Assembly: GCA_019693395.1 (NCBI GenBank)
Contig: JAAMXP010003556.1
Location: 1-15,161, forward strand
DNA length: 15,161 nt
Source of the DNA: Ettlia oleoabundans
Lineage: Eukaryota > Chlorophyta > Chlorophyceae > Chlamydomonadales
Direction: 5' to 3'
Part shown: one piece after another, positions 1-8,495 of the stretch
How positions within the stretch are numbered: the first letter of the stretch is position 1
How the letters are laid out: the number at the start of each line of letters is the position of its first letter
The notes under the pieces: model-generated
Seen by the model: only the letters and a program-made list of their open reading frames with translations
Told to the model about the DNA's origin: nothing
Database searches by the model: none
Made by a program: the position numbers and the translations under genes

Positions 1-23
1 CACACACACACACACACACACAC
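1..23. repeat. (CA)n microsatellite at the left edge
   Basis: The window opens inside an uninterrupted CA dinucleotide run of about 11 units. It is cut by the window edge, so its full length is unknown. It lies beyond the 3' end of the minus-strand gene and codes for nothing I can support. Confidence 0.9.
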
Positions 24-485
24 CTCGCTGTGTGCCATATGGCCTGCTTTTTGGGCCCATATCAGCACCTCTATCGTGCTTTCGTATCTAGCCTGCCGCA
101 GGCCTCATGCCACACATCAGAAATTAGCGTCTGTCGGCTGCCCCAGGCTAGGCCTTCCACACCCACACCCAGGATATCCACAAGCTCACATCAACCTTTC
201 ACAGACGCGCAGGTAGCAGGCTGCGGTGTGCTGGCACTGCCTACTAGACGCATGACAGCTCCTGCTTGAGTCCTGTCCACCCGCAGCTTACCACTCGGTA
301 ATCTCACCAGTTTGCATTCGAACGCTTATCATTTGGTAGTGACTGGCAGACCCGGCTGCCCACACCCTGCACCCACTAGCGATGTGCCCTTCATGTAAAT
401 CTGGCTGTTTTGTACAGGCCCAGCCCTCCAGCTGTAAGCTATTTGGCGAGTTCAAACACAGTATCATCTCCATCACCTCGCAGCT
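24..485. other. Downstream region of the minus-strand gene; no firm gene
   Basis: This stretch follows the tentative stop (486-488) of the minus-strand gene. I see no convincing complete gene here. On the minus strand a small exon-like block lies at 342 down to 308, between a CCAG acceptor and a GTGAGA donor, and can be read as SLPNDKRSNANW. Another AG acceptor follows near 270. These could be further 3' exons if the last exon of that gene is spliced before its stop. No TGTAA is visible on the minus strand here, so the transcript end is unplaced. Confidence 0.4.
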
Positions 486-2843
486 TCAATCAGAGTCTGA
501 GCAGTCCATGCCTCTCAGCCAGCAGCTGCTGCCAACCGGGCTCCTCAGCATGCCAGGTGCCCGAGGCGATGCTGCCGCCAACCCCTCTCGGCAGGAGCAA
601 GGGCTGTAAGCTCGTAATGCAGCAGCAGGTGAGCTCGGCCTACTGCTACCAATTGCAGCATTTGCAAGCACTGGCCTGCCGCTGCCAGGCCTGCAAGACA
701 GGCAAATGGAAAGGGGCTTGAAATGGTTTTAGAGTCGGAGCATTCTCCCAGGATGCAGCAATGCAGGCTCTGCCCTCCCACCACAAACCAGGCAACCGTT
801 ATAAGCTAGTCACCGCTCTTCGAGCCCTACCTGCTACTGCTGGCAGCGCTCAAGTTGACCAAGCTGACAGACCGAGGGCTTGCGGTGGCGCTGTGGTGGT
901 GGGATGGCCTGGGCGGGGTGATCACCTTAACTGGCGGCGCCCTGCAACGTGGTGCGGCAGCATACGAATGCAAGATTCCTAGATGTCTACATGGGTGTAC
1001 TCGTTGCATGCCCAGTGCAATCATGCGCTGCTGCTGTGCTATCCAGCAGGCAGCATTTCAGCCCCACTAGTCCACCCTCAGCCTCCGCCCCGCCACTCTC
1101 TACCACCTGCTTGTCAGCGGCTCCGCCTCCTCACTGTCTTGGCCCCCATCCTCCCAATAGGAATCGTCCTCATACTCACTGCTGCTCTCGTGGGCCAGCC
1201 GCTGGTGGTGGTGGTGGTGGTGCTGGGGGTGGGGGTGAGGGTTCTTTGGGGTGTGAAAACCTGCAAGTTGGCAGAAAGGGGGCCAGCCGCTGGTGGTGGT
1301 GATGGTGGTGGTGGTTTTGGTTGTTGGGGGAGTCTGCGACTGGGCAGGGAGGGGCGATGCAAAGCTGTGGTACCGCTGCGGCAGTACAATGAGAGCCCCG
1401 ACAGCGGAACCTTCCGCAGATACTTTGTGATGGCAGCACCCGCTCATGTATGCAGAAGTGCATTGCAGCATGGCGACTGAGCCTGGGACAATGGAGACGT
1501 TAAGCAGCCCAGGCCTAGCGGGTGCGGCGCATGAGTATCTGTGGTACAACAGACAGCAAGATCAGAGCACTACCAATTCCCCAAAGGCTCTCAAAGCTAG
1601 GCAGGCTTGGGTGAGGTACCATCCCCTTACAGCAGGGGGGGCCCTCACCTCCCTGTCCGCTGACAGATGCCTTGCCGACACCTGCGGCGTCTCGCTCCTC
1701 ACCTACAGCTGCCTTTGCCTGTGAACCCAACACGCCCCTGGGAATTGCATCTGCTGGTGGATGGAGACTGGGCGGTGGAGGGGCAGGGCAGCCCTGGAAG
1801 GTCCTAGCATTGGCAGCAGTGCTGCTGTGTTGCTGGTGGAGGTGGGCTGGAAGTGACCTGGGTTATTTTGCTGCTCATGACAGCTGCAGGGGCTGCAGTG
1901 GTGCTGTTTGGCATGCTGCGTGGGGGCAATGGCATCATTGGGCTGCCTGCTTGGAAAGGGGCGGAGGTGGCCGTGTATGGAATGCAGTGTGGGGGCAGTG
2001 AAAGTGGTGGGCTGCCCGCTATCCTTGCACTGTTGATGGCCCGGGGAGGGGCGGAGGTGATGGGCCTGGCAGCACTGACAGCAGGCCGCGACATACTAGC
2101 TGGAGGTGTAAGGCCGGCATCAGAGCTGCCACTGACAGCCGTCAGATTGACCACCGGTCGCTGTGGGCTGGGTGTGTCACTCGGACGCTTGGCAGGACTG
2201 GGAGGCAAGCTCATGCTCAACGCTGCAGCTGCCTCGGCGGCTGCCGCCATTGGCTCCAACCCTGTTGATGGTTGGGCCGTCAGTGCCTTGGCTGCGGGAG
2301 AGGTTGAAGATAGTGAATCTAACTGCTTGTCGCCTGCTGTGGTAGCGCCAGTGGCTGCGACAGCCGGGCTGCGCCCCGGTCGGCTGCTGCTTGCCATGAG
2401 GCCGCTGCCCCCCAGGCCACTGCCGCCCAGGCCGCTCCCCAACTGCCCCAGAAGCTGCTGTGCCCGTCCATGGATGCCAGCCTGGCACCGCTGTGTCTCT
2501 CGGTAGAGGCCCTCATGCAGGTGGGCCTGCAAGTGAAGGGGCGTTGGACCATGCATGGCTCTTGTTGCTCTGCAGGGACGGCAACATACTGTGGATCCAC
2601 CCTCCATTTTTCGGAATATTACCACACAACACCACAGAGGTAACTGGGGCCGTAAGCTGCATTTCTTGCCTGCCTGCAAAGCCTCTGCTTCTGCAAGGAA
2701 TCGCTGCTCCAAGGCCGCCAAAGCAGCGTTGTACTCCCGCCGTAGCTGAGCAGCGCGTTGCTCGCGTTCAGCATCTGCCTGCTGGCGCACAAGCTCCAGC
2801 TCTTTCAGTGTCGCTCGGAGCTGTTTCTCAGCAAGATGAAGGT
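486..2843 (-). CDS. Unrecognised coiled-coil/low-complexity protein, six exons, 5' end missing
   Basis: I do not recognise this protein. The model, in transcription order, is 2843-2674, 2526-1858, 1718-1649, 1260-1107, 941-831 and 690-486. Every intron phase agrees, which leaves one open frame of about 459 codons. Four of the five acceptors end in TTGCAG. The first exon is a charged heptad-like helix (DLHLAEKQLRATLKELELV and on for about 55 residues), probably a coiled coil. The large second exon is Ser/Pro/Ala-rich with a GLGGS repeat. Exon 4 has six consecutive His followed by an acidic stretch (SSSEYEDDSYWEDGG). Exons 5 and 6 have SP/TP motifs (VKVITPPRPS, RPSSPAAAL). The first exon is entered in phase 1 with no in-frame ATG before a TAG at about 2890, so a start exon lies upstream. 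The first intron has a GC donor. The 3' end is tentative because exon 6 could splice before its TGA. Inferred role: disordered scaffold or regulator; unproven. Confidence 0.55.
1192..1301. repeat. 22-nt direct repeat, two copies 88 nt apart
   Basis: Positions 1192-1213 and 1280-1301 share 22 identical bases (GGGCCAGCCGCTGGTGGT, then GGTG). GGT-rich sequence follows both copies. In the minus-strand model the first copy lies in exon 4, where it encodes the end of the poly-His run and QRLA. The second copy lies in the preceding intron. This looks like a local partial duplication or a slippage product of the trinucleotide tract. Confidence 0.75.
1627..1631 (-). terminator. TGTAA polyadenylation signal inside an intron of the minus-strand gene
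   Basis: TTACA on the plus strand is TGTAA on the minus strand. It lies in the 388-nt intron after exon 3. If exon 2 is not spliced at 1857, its frame reads on to a TAG at 1804-1806, and this signal sits about 170 nt beyond. It could therefore end a short transcript form. TGTAA is the known chlorophyte signal; its use here is inference. Confidence 0.3.
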
Positions 2844-3310
2844 CTGAGGCATTAGGGAGTGCAAAGGGAAAGGTCGGCAACTCAGCGAGAGGCTAACCGC
2901 GACGCAGCGGGGCGGCACAGGGCGCGGCAGGGCGGTTGGCGCCGGCGCCGGGCGGCGAGCGAGTTGAGCCTGACGGTCATTGGTGGCAGGCCGAGACAAA
3001 GATGCGCTTTCTGCGTGGCACTTCGTTAATATCCGGGAAGCGCTGCTGCAGCAACAACGCACAAGGGGCCGTGTTCAAGCCGAACGGGTCAACTTTGCCT
3101 TCCATTACTCGTCTCCCAACCCAGACTGTGTCTTGTGACGTATTTCATATGAGTGAACCTCCCTTGGACGACGAATAGATGCGATGGCCCAGGGCGCGCG
3201 CCACGCAAGCCACGCCTGTCATTTCGGCCGATAACAGGAACCCTCGACCGCTCTTTGGGATCAGCACACAGTACTTGACCATGTGTTGGCCACGCTAACA
3301 CCGACTGGGC
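2844..3310. promoter_or_regulatory. Divergent intergenic region with putative shared promoter
   Basis: About 470 nt separate the first recognisable exon of the minus-strand gene from the ATG at 3311 of the plus-strand gene, so both probably start here. The minus-strand start exon must also lie here or overlap it. Visible elements are a perfect 12-nt palindrome GGCGCCGGCGCC (2938-2949) beside a TTGGCGCC sequence resembling an E2F-type site, and a TGACGT core (bZIP-type) at about 3135. No clear TATA box is seen. These site assignments rest on short matches only. Confidence 0.4.
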
Positions 3311-6300
3311 ATGTCAGGGCCTAACAACACCCGCGCGCCGCCGCGCAAGCCCGACTGGCTGTTGGAAACTCCGCCTGGTAATGCGGACATGTTGCACGCC
3401 GGCTCAGCACGCCAAACGGACACCACCGTCAGGTGAGTATGTGCGGCCCTTTGTTGGTGTCTGCGTAGTGCGACCCCCAAATAAACCGCGACCCAATCGC
3501 TGGCACGCCCTTGCTGTTGCGCAGGGTGCTGGAGTTCCCAGGCACCCTGACCCGAAACGCCGCGACAGCTGACGTCGGCATGGGGCGAACTGGGGCCACC
3601 CTGGGTGGCGCTGCTGCCACAACAGCCAGTTTACGCCCGCGCAGCGCGTCAACCGTGGCTCCGCCACGCCCTGCGCCAGCTCCTGCTGCCACCCCGCTTG
3701 CTAGCACGCTCAGCATTGAGCCTGCATACAAGTCGGCGTTAGCCCGCCTCACTAAGGGCACCGCACCCGGCCCTCCTTCCAGCCTGGCAGCCAGCCGTCC
3801 GCTCTCTGCCACCTCCTCGATAGCAGCATCCGCAGGAGCGTCGCATCCAGCAGCTCCGCTCCCTAGCAGCCGCTTGGATGCCTTGCTAGCAGGCAGGCCA
3901 ACCAGCAACACGGCCCGGCCACCAAGTGGCGCAGCGCAGCCTGTCAACATTGCAGCCACACGGCCGCTGAGTAGCAATGGGGCCAAACCACTGAACGCCG
4001 CCACAGCTCAGCTTCCCAGTAGTCGTTTGGACGCCTTGCTCGCTAGCAAGCCAAAGACCCAAGCTGCGCCAACCCCTAGCACCCGCCTGGATACCTTGCT
4101 GGCCAAGCCAGCTGCGCCGCCACGATCCGCTGCCACCGTCACCAGCAACGTTGCCGCCTGCTCCACTGCACAGCCGCCGGTGAGGGCCACTCTTTCGTCT
4201 GCGCACGCTGCCCGAGCACAGCATCCAAAAACCGGACAAGCCACAGCAGCGGCCCTCTCTCCAGTTGCTGAGGAGGATGCGGCGCACCCAGCATCTTCCG
4301 CCTCCCCTGCTGGGCAGGCGCAGCATAGCACGGCTGCAGAAGGGTTCGCAGCCAGGCCTGGTGTGGCTGTGGAGTTTGACTCTGGGCTGCAGGAACGGCT
4401 GAGGCAGCGAGTGGAGGAAGCCAAGGTGTGGCGCAGCTTGCCTTGAATCCGGCGGTTATGGATTTCGTGCTGCTGTCGCTTTGCTGTTCTGAGAGAGTTT
4501 AGTGTAAGGCTGAGTGGCGTAAGTAGCCGGGCGTGTCAGCCCAGCCTTATTTCATAATTTCTCCGTGCTTGTGGTGCGTCTGTGTACAGTGCTCAGGTGC
4601 AGAGCACGAGGGTCACACTCAGCTTGGCTGAAGGGCAGGAGGCTTGAGAGTATAAAAACCTAGTAGTAGGCCTTTAACAAACCTCAGCTGTCGTCAGCCG
4701 TCCCCTCACCAACTGACTGCTTGTGGTGTGCCTGCTGCTTGCCTGCCTGCCTGCCTGCAGGTTCAGATTCGGCAGCAGCTGTCCCCCATGTTCCGGCTGT
4801 CGCAAGCGCTGCTGGGGACTGAGAATGACCCCATCAGGGCTGCCGATGCACTTGAGGCAGCCACCGGCCTCAGCTCCTTTGAACGGCTGGCCATGCGGCC
4901 CAGCAGCAGGGGCGCAGCAGCTGCATCAACGGCAGCACCAGACCCTGGCTGGGGTTTGTCCGCAGGAGGCAGCGCAGGTGGCAGCAGGGTTGTGGGGGAC
5001 GGCGAGCAGCAGCTTGAGGAGAGCCACGTGCCAGCGCTGCCGGTAGGCTCAATTGCTGCCCTCCAGCAGCAACAGCAGCAGCAGGAGCCTGCGGGTGGCA
5101 GCGAAATCCATCTGCAGCAGGAGCAACATGGCCAGGGAGCAGCAGGGGCGCCTGCCGCTGGACACGCCGAGCAGCACCAGGAACAGCCGGCCGCTGCGGC
5201 GGCTACTGCTACGGCCACCGCCAGCCGTGCCAGTAGCAGTAGCAAGTCAGAAGCGAGATCTCTGGCTTCTAGTGCCATGGCTGCTGCGGGGCGGGCTCAG
5301 TCTGACATTGCTGACCTGGCATCGCCAGTGCACCAGCTGCATCAGCAGCAGTCCCCGGACACGCAAGGCCAGTCAGCAGCGGCTGGTGCCGGCGAGTCGG
5401 CCCCGCGGTCAACAGTACCAGCTCCCTTTAAGCAGCTGACGGCGACGGCAGATGCTGCTGCTGCTGCTGTTGAGCTTGGTGGGCAGTTGGCTGGCCGGGG
5501 GGTGCAGCTGGTTGATGTGGATGGCTGGGTGGAGCATTTGAAGCAGCAGGCCGAGATTCTGGTCAGGTAATTGCCGGGCGATGCAAGCTTGGGGCTGCCA
5601 CTGAGGCAGACTAGCAGACAGGCAAAATAATCATGAGCAGGGGCCTGCCGCTGCAGCTGGTGTGCATGCCTGTGCTGGGCACACTGGCTAAAGAGCTGGT
5701 CTAGCTGCAGTGCGGAGCATACCAAGGCTTGTGACATGGAAGCAAGCTGTCATTGTAGCGTCTTGTAGTGGCAAATATACTGCATGTGTGGCCAACCCTC
5801 GCCATGTGTGCTGCCTTTGTTATTGTGAGTTGCAGGTCGGAGTGTGAGCATTTGGTCGCCTCCTTGCAAGCGGTCTTTGACAACCTCCTTGACAGTCTAC
5901 AGCAGCACACCCACCATGGCCATCCCCAGGCGCAACAGCAGCAGCAGCAGCAGCACAACCGCCACCAGCAGCAGCAGGAGCAGGAGGCGCTGGGCACCTC
6001 GTTACCGCCACCAGCCGAAGCGGCGGGCAGCGGCGGTGGCTACAGCACAGCCAGTAGTTACGGCGGCAGCCAGCTTGGCAGCGCAGGGGGCTCTCCCAGA
6101 GCTGCCGCTACGCCTGCCTCAGGCTTGGGGTCAAGAGGCAGTGGTCTTGGTGGTGGCGGCAGCAGCAGCAGCCAAGAGGAAGAGGGGCACGAGGCCGCCC
6201 CGCTGGAGACAACGCTTGTGGTGGATGGGGAATGCAGCGGCGACAGCAATGCCGGTGACGGCAGTGAGGGGTTTGAGGGTGAAGTGTCCTGGCCAGGTCC

Positions 6301-7810
6301 AGTCCAGGCTGGAATGCAGCAGGAGGGGCAGCTGATACCTGATAGGCAGGAAGATTGGCAGACGGAGTTAGGCCAGCTGGGGCAGGAAGAAGCGGAGCAG
6401 CAGGGCCAAGCCTGGTTGGATGCAAGCGGGAGGTCTGACGCCTTGGGTGAGAGTTTGCATGATAAGCAGCAGCACCACCACCACCATGGGCAGCAACGTC
6501 AGCGGCTCGGCGAATTGGCAGCGCCTGCAGCACTGGGCCACTTGGCACAGCAGCAGCACCCACAGCAGCAGCAGCAGCAGCGGCCACCACCGCGCCAAGT
6601 CCCTGTGCAGCTGGCAGCAGCTCTGGCGGCAGCGGGCGGCAGCGCTGCCAGCTTCGGCGGCTTTGGCAGCCCCATTCGGCTGCCGCATCACCCCAGCCCA
6701 GTCAAGCCTGCAGCAACAGCTTCAGCGCTGGGCAGGCCTAGTGCGGCGACGGCTGCTGTTCGGGGGTCCCTGGGGGCCCAGCCTGTATCTCCGCCACCAG
6801 AGCAGCAGGGGTTGGCTGCCACCGCCAAGTCACTTTCGTTTGGGGCGCGACCGGCGGCTTCTGGGTCAGAGTATGCAACCCCATTGTTTGACTTAAGGCC
6901 AGGCAGTGCTGACAGGCGCTCAGATATGCCGCCGCAGACCGCAGCAACGAGTGCGCAGCCATTGCGAAGCGGCCTGGATGGTTATCTAACCGCCCGCAGC
7001 ACGGCTGCAGGTCCAGGCTACCTGACAGCCCGCAGCACGGCGGCAGCATCAGGGTCCGGTTCGCCCAGAGCTTACGGCGGTACAAGCCCCAGCAGTACAC
7101 GCAGCAGCAGCGGCTGGCCGGCTGCCAGTCCCGGAGACAGCTCGCCGGCATCGGAAGCCACATCAGCACGCTTTGGCAGCGGCCGTCTTGGGGCTTCAGC
7201 TGGTACTGCTCCTGCAGCCACCGCTGGCGCCGCCGCCACACCTGGTGCCTACTACAGCAGCCTTAGCAGCGGCGGTGGGCGGCAGGAGTCTGTGACGCCA
7301 CCGGATGGCAGCGCCTCTTCTGGCCCTCAGCGACCGCATCCATTGTTGAGTGCTGGGGCTGGGGGGCGGGACCTGGAGGGGATCACCGCCAGTATTCGGC
7401 GGCTGGCAGCAGAGATGAGGTGGGTGGGTGCACGAATGTTGAGTTCGTTCACATTACAGGGCACCTACGGAAACGTGGCACGAACAGAACCCCTGCAAGT
7501 GGTCACTGCTTGCGATGAGTACACGGAGCCCCCTGACAGGGGTGTGCTGGCAAGATGTTCTTTCTAAGCTAGATTTCTGACCCTCCGTTGCCTGCCCGTG
7601 TGCCACCGTACTTGCAGGTTGAAGCATGGGGCTCTCGCCACACCGCTACTAGGCAGCCGCCCCAGCAGTGCAGGGAGGCAGCAGCATGCAGGGACAAGCA
7701 GCTTCCAGTCTGCCCACTCGCATCTTGGCAGACCTGCTCGGCCTGCTACAAGCGGCGGAGGGAGTGGAGGGCCTGCCGCAACATCCTTGTACCGTAAACC
7801 ACCCCGTTGA
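3311..7810 (+). CDS. Large Ser/Ala/Gln-rich protein with repeated PSSRLDALLA peptide, 1201 aa, five exons
   Basis: I do not recognise this protein. Exons 3311-3432, 3525-4425, 4761-5566, 5836-7419 and 7618-7810 join in matching phases (2, 0, 2, 2) to give 1201 residues. The ATG follows an in-frame TAA at 3296. The N-terminus (MSGPNNTRAPPRKPDWLLET) is basic and polar. Residues 154-163, 205-214 and 225-234 repeat PSSRLDALLA or PSTRLDTLLA. A helical, coiled-coil-like stretch spans the exon 2/3 junction (LQERLRQRVEEAK, then VQIRQQLSPMFRLSQ), and another spans exon 3/4 (WVEHLKQQAEILVR, then SECEHLVASLQ). Between them lie long Ser/Ala/Gln tracts with polyQ and His5. Residues 992-1013 hold two GYLTARSTAA units. 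The end is Gly/Ser-rich and basic (SLYRKPPR). No catalytic motif or membrane span is visible. A scaffold or cytoskeletal/regulatory role is a guess. An alternative is two genes split in the 4426-4760 intron, which contains a TGTAA and a TATA-like box. Confidence 0.65.
3862..4104 (+). repeat. Three copies of a 10-residue coding motif
   Basis: The motif is encoded at 3862-3891 (PSSRLDALLA), 4015-4044 (PSSRLDALLA) and 4075-4104 (PSTRLDTLLA). Copies 1 and 2 have identical peptides but differ at several third positions, for example CGC/CGT, GAT/GAC and CTA/CTC. The copies are therefore old and the peptide rather than the DNA has been kept. Each is followed within a few residues by basic residues and proline. 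Confidence 0.75.
4503..4507 (+). terminator. TGTAA polyadenylation-type signal inside intron 2 of the large scaffold gene
   Basis: TGTAA lies 57 nt beyond the TGA at 4444-4446 that is reached if the donor at 4426 is not used. The spacing suits a real 3' end. Either a short product ends here or this is a chance match inside an intron. Confidence 0.35.
4651..4657 (+). promoter_or_regulatory. TATA-like box (TATAAAA) within the 4426-4760 intron
   Basis: A TATAAAA heptamer lies in an otherwise GC-rich region. A start site 25-30 nt downstream would give a transcript whose first ATG is 4788, in frame with the rest of the scaffold gene (MFRLSQALLG). This could be an internal promoter, the promoter of a separate second gene, or simply AT-rich intron sequence. 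A branch-point-like TTTAAC lies just downstream, at about 4673. Confidence 0.3.
5064..5084 (+). repeat. CAG/CAA tract encoding seven Gln
   Basis: Six CAG codons with one interrupting CAA encode Q7 in exon 3 of the large scaffold gene. The CAA interruption would limit slippage. Confidence 0.85.
5933..5953 (+). repeat. CAA(CAG)6 tract encoding seven Gln
   Basis: This pure CAG run begins with one CAA and encodes Q7 in exon 4 of the large scaffold gene. A second Gln run follows after HNRH. It is a likely length-polymorphic site. Confidence 0.85.
6563..6580 (+). repeat. (CAG)6 tract encoding six Gln
   Basis: Six pure CAG codons lie in exon 4 of the large scaffold gene, followed by RPPPR. About 90 nt upstream, near 6474-6488, a CAC/CAT run encodes five His. 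Confidence 0.8.
6980..7045 (+). repeat. Tandem GYLTARSTAA repeat, two units
   Basis: Positions 6980-7009 and 7016-7045 both encode GYLTARSTAA, a 12-residue period counting the two-residue linker. Several codons differ synonymously (GGT/GGC, TAT/TAC, CTA/CTG, ACC/ACA), so this is an older coding duplication within exon 4. Confidence 0.75.
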
Positions 7811-8495
7811 CCGCAGTTCATTGGTTTGACTAGTTCACTGGTTATGACGTTGATGCATTCCTTGATCGACTTTTACGGCAAGAAAACCCGCCAGTTTTGT
7901 TGTGCGATTGTTATGGTGGGTTGTCCGGCGCCTTGCAGAGTGGCGGGTGCGCCCCCTATCCCCGCTGTAACCTGCTAATCTTATCCATATGTTGATGCAA
8001 GTAAATTTTCAAGCAACAGGTAACTAGTTCAGGCTCGAGGGTGTGGCACTTTATGCTGGGGAGTTTAAGTGGCGGCAGTTGGGTGCTGCCGCGGTGTGCC
8101 TGCCTGTCCAGCTCGGCTGCTACTGCCTAGGGTCCTCAAATCCAGATGCATGTTGTCCATGTGTGTATCATGATAAGGTGAGGCCGAGGTCGGAACTAGG
8201 CAACATGTGCAGCAAACAGGAGATGGAAGGAATTCTGACAGTAAGCAACTTGCGTCGGGCGCGCTGGGCTGCCATGTCGCCACCCAAGGACGGCGCATTG
8301 TCTCCCGTCTACAAGCGTTCCTCTGCCTGTTTGCTGCCATCGCATGTTGTGTGGGTTCGGATAGACTTCATAGATCCTTTTCTCCTCGTTTTTTGGTTCG
8401 CTTCGTTTTCTGGGACACCACGATTGGATCCCGCCCCGCCCTTAGAGTCTTCCTGGCCCTGTTAGCCCACAGCAGCACTTACCACTGATCAACTC
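7811..8495. other. 3' UTR and intergenic region before the F-box gene
   Basis: The first about 175 nt look like the 3' UTR of the scaffold gene, ending near the TGTAA at 7966-7970. The rest should hold the promoter and 5' UTR of the F-box gene. Open frames exist here, one of about 140 codons from 8043, but they start at non-ATG codons and show no recognisable composition or motif. I find no TATA box. Confidence 0.5.
7966..7970 (+). terminator. TGTAA polyadenylation signal of the scaffold gene
   Basis: TGTAA occurs 156 nt after the stop codon at 7808-7810 and is the first one downstream. In chlorophytes cleavage normally follows such a signal by 10-25 nt. Confidence 0.6.

Noticed and set aside
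418..628. Plus-strand exon-like segment bounded by TGTACAG and CAG|GTGAGC, open in two frames
   Set aside because: It overlaps the last exon of the minus-strand gene, which has phase agreement across five introns. No plus-strand partner exon was convincing, and two frames looked equally plausible.
855..1070. Plus-strand frame reading MTKLTDRGLAVALWWW, protein-like at first sight
   Set aside because: The minus strand has an exon here with acceptor, donor and phases matching its neighbours; the plus frame has no partners.
983..1480. Plus-strand open frame with a Val/Leu-rich membrane-like stretch
   Set aside because: It is the complement of the His/acidic exon and of GGT repeats on the minus strand; hydrophobic shadows of acidic codons are expected.
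3429..4004. Long minus-strand open frame (191 codons)
   Set aside because: Lies opposite exon 2 of the plus-strand scaffold gene and has the Ala/Gly/Arg composition of an antisense shadow.
4763..5278. Minus-strand open frame rich in Cys and Ala
   Set aside because: Its Cys and Ala runs are the antisense reading of CAG/GCA repeats in the plus-strand gene.
6420..6896. Plus-strand alternative frame with Ser/Thr runs
   Set aside because: An out-of-frame reading of the CAG-rich exon 4; the main frame continues without a stop for 528 codons.
8043..8465. 140-codon plus-strand frame upstream of the F-box gene
   Set aside because: Starts at GTG rather than ATG, has no recognisable motif, and its composition changes along its length; more likely promoter/5' UTR.
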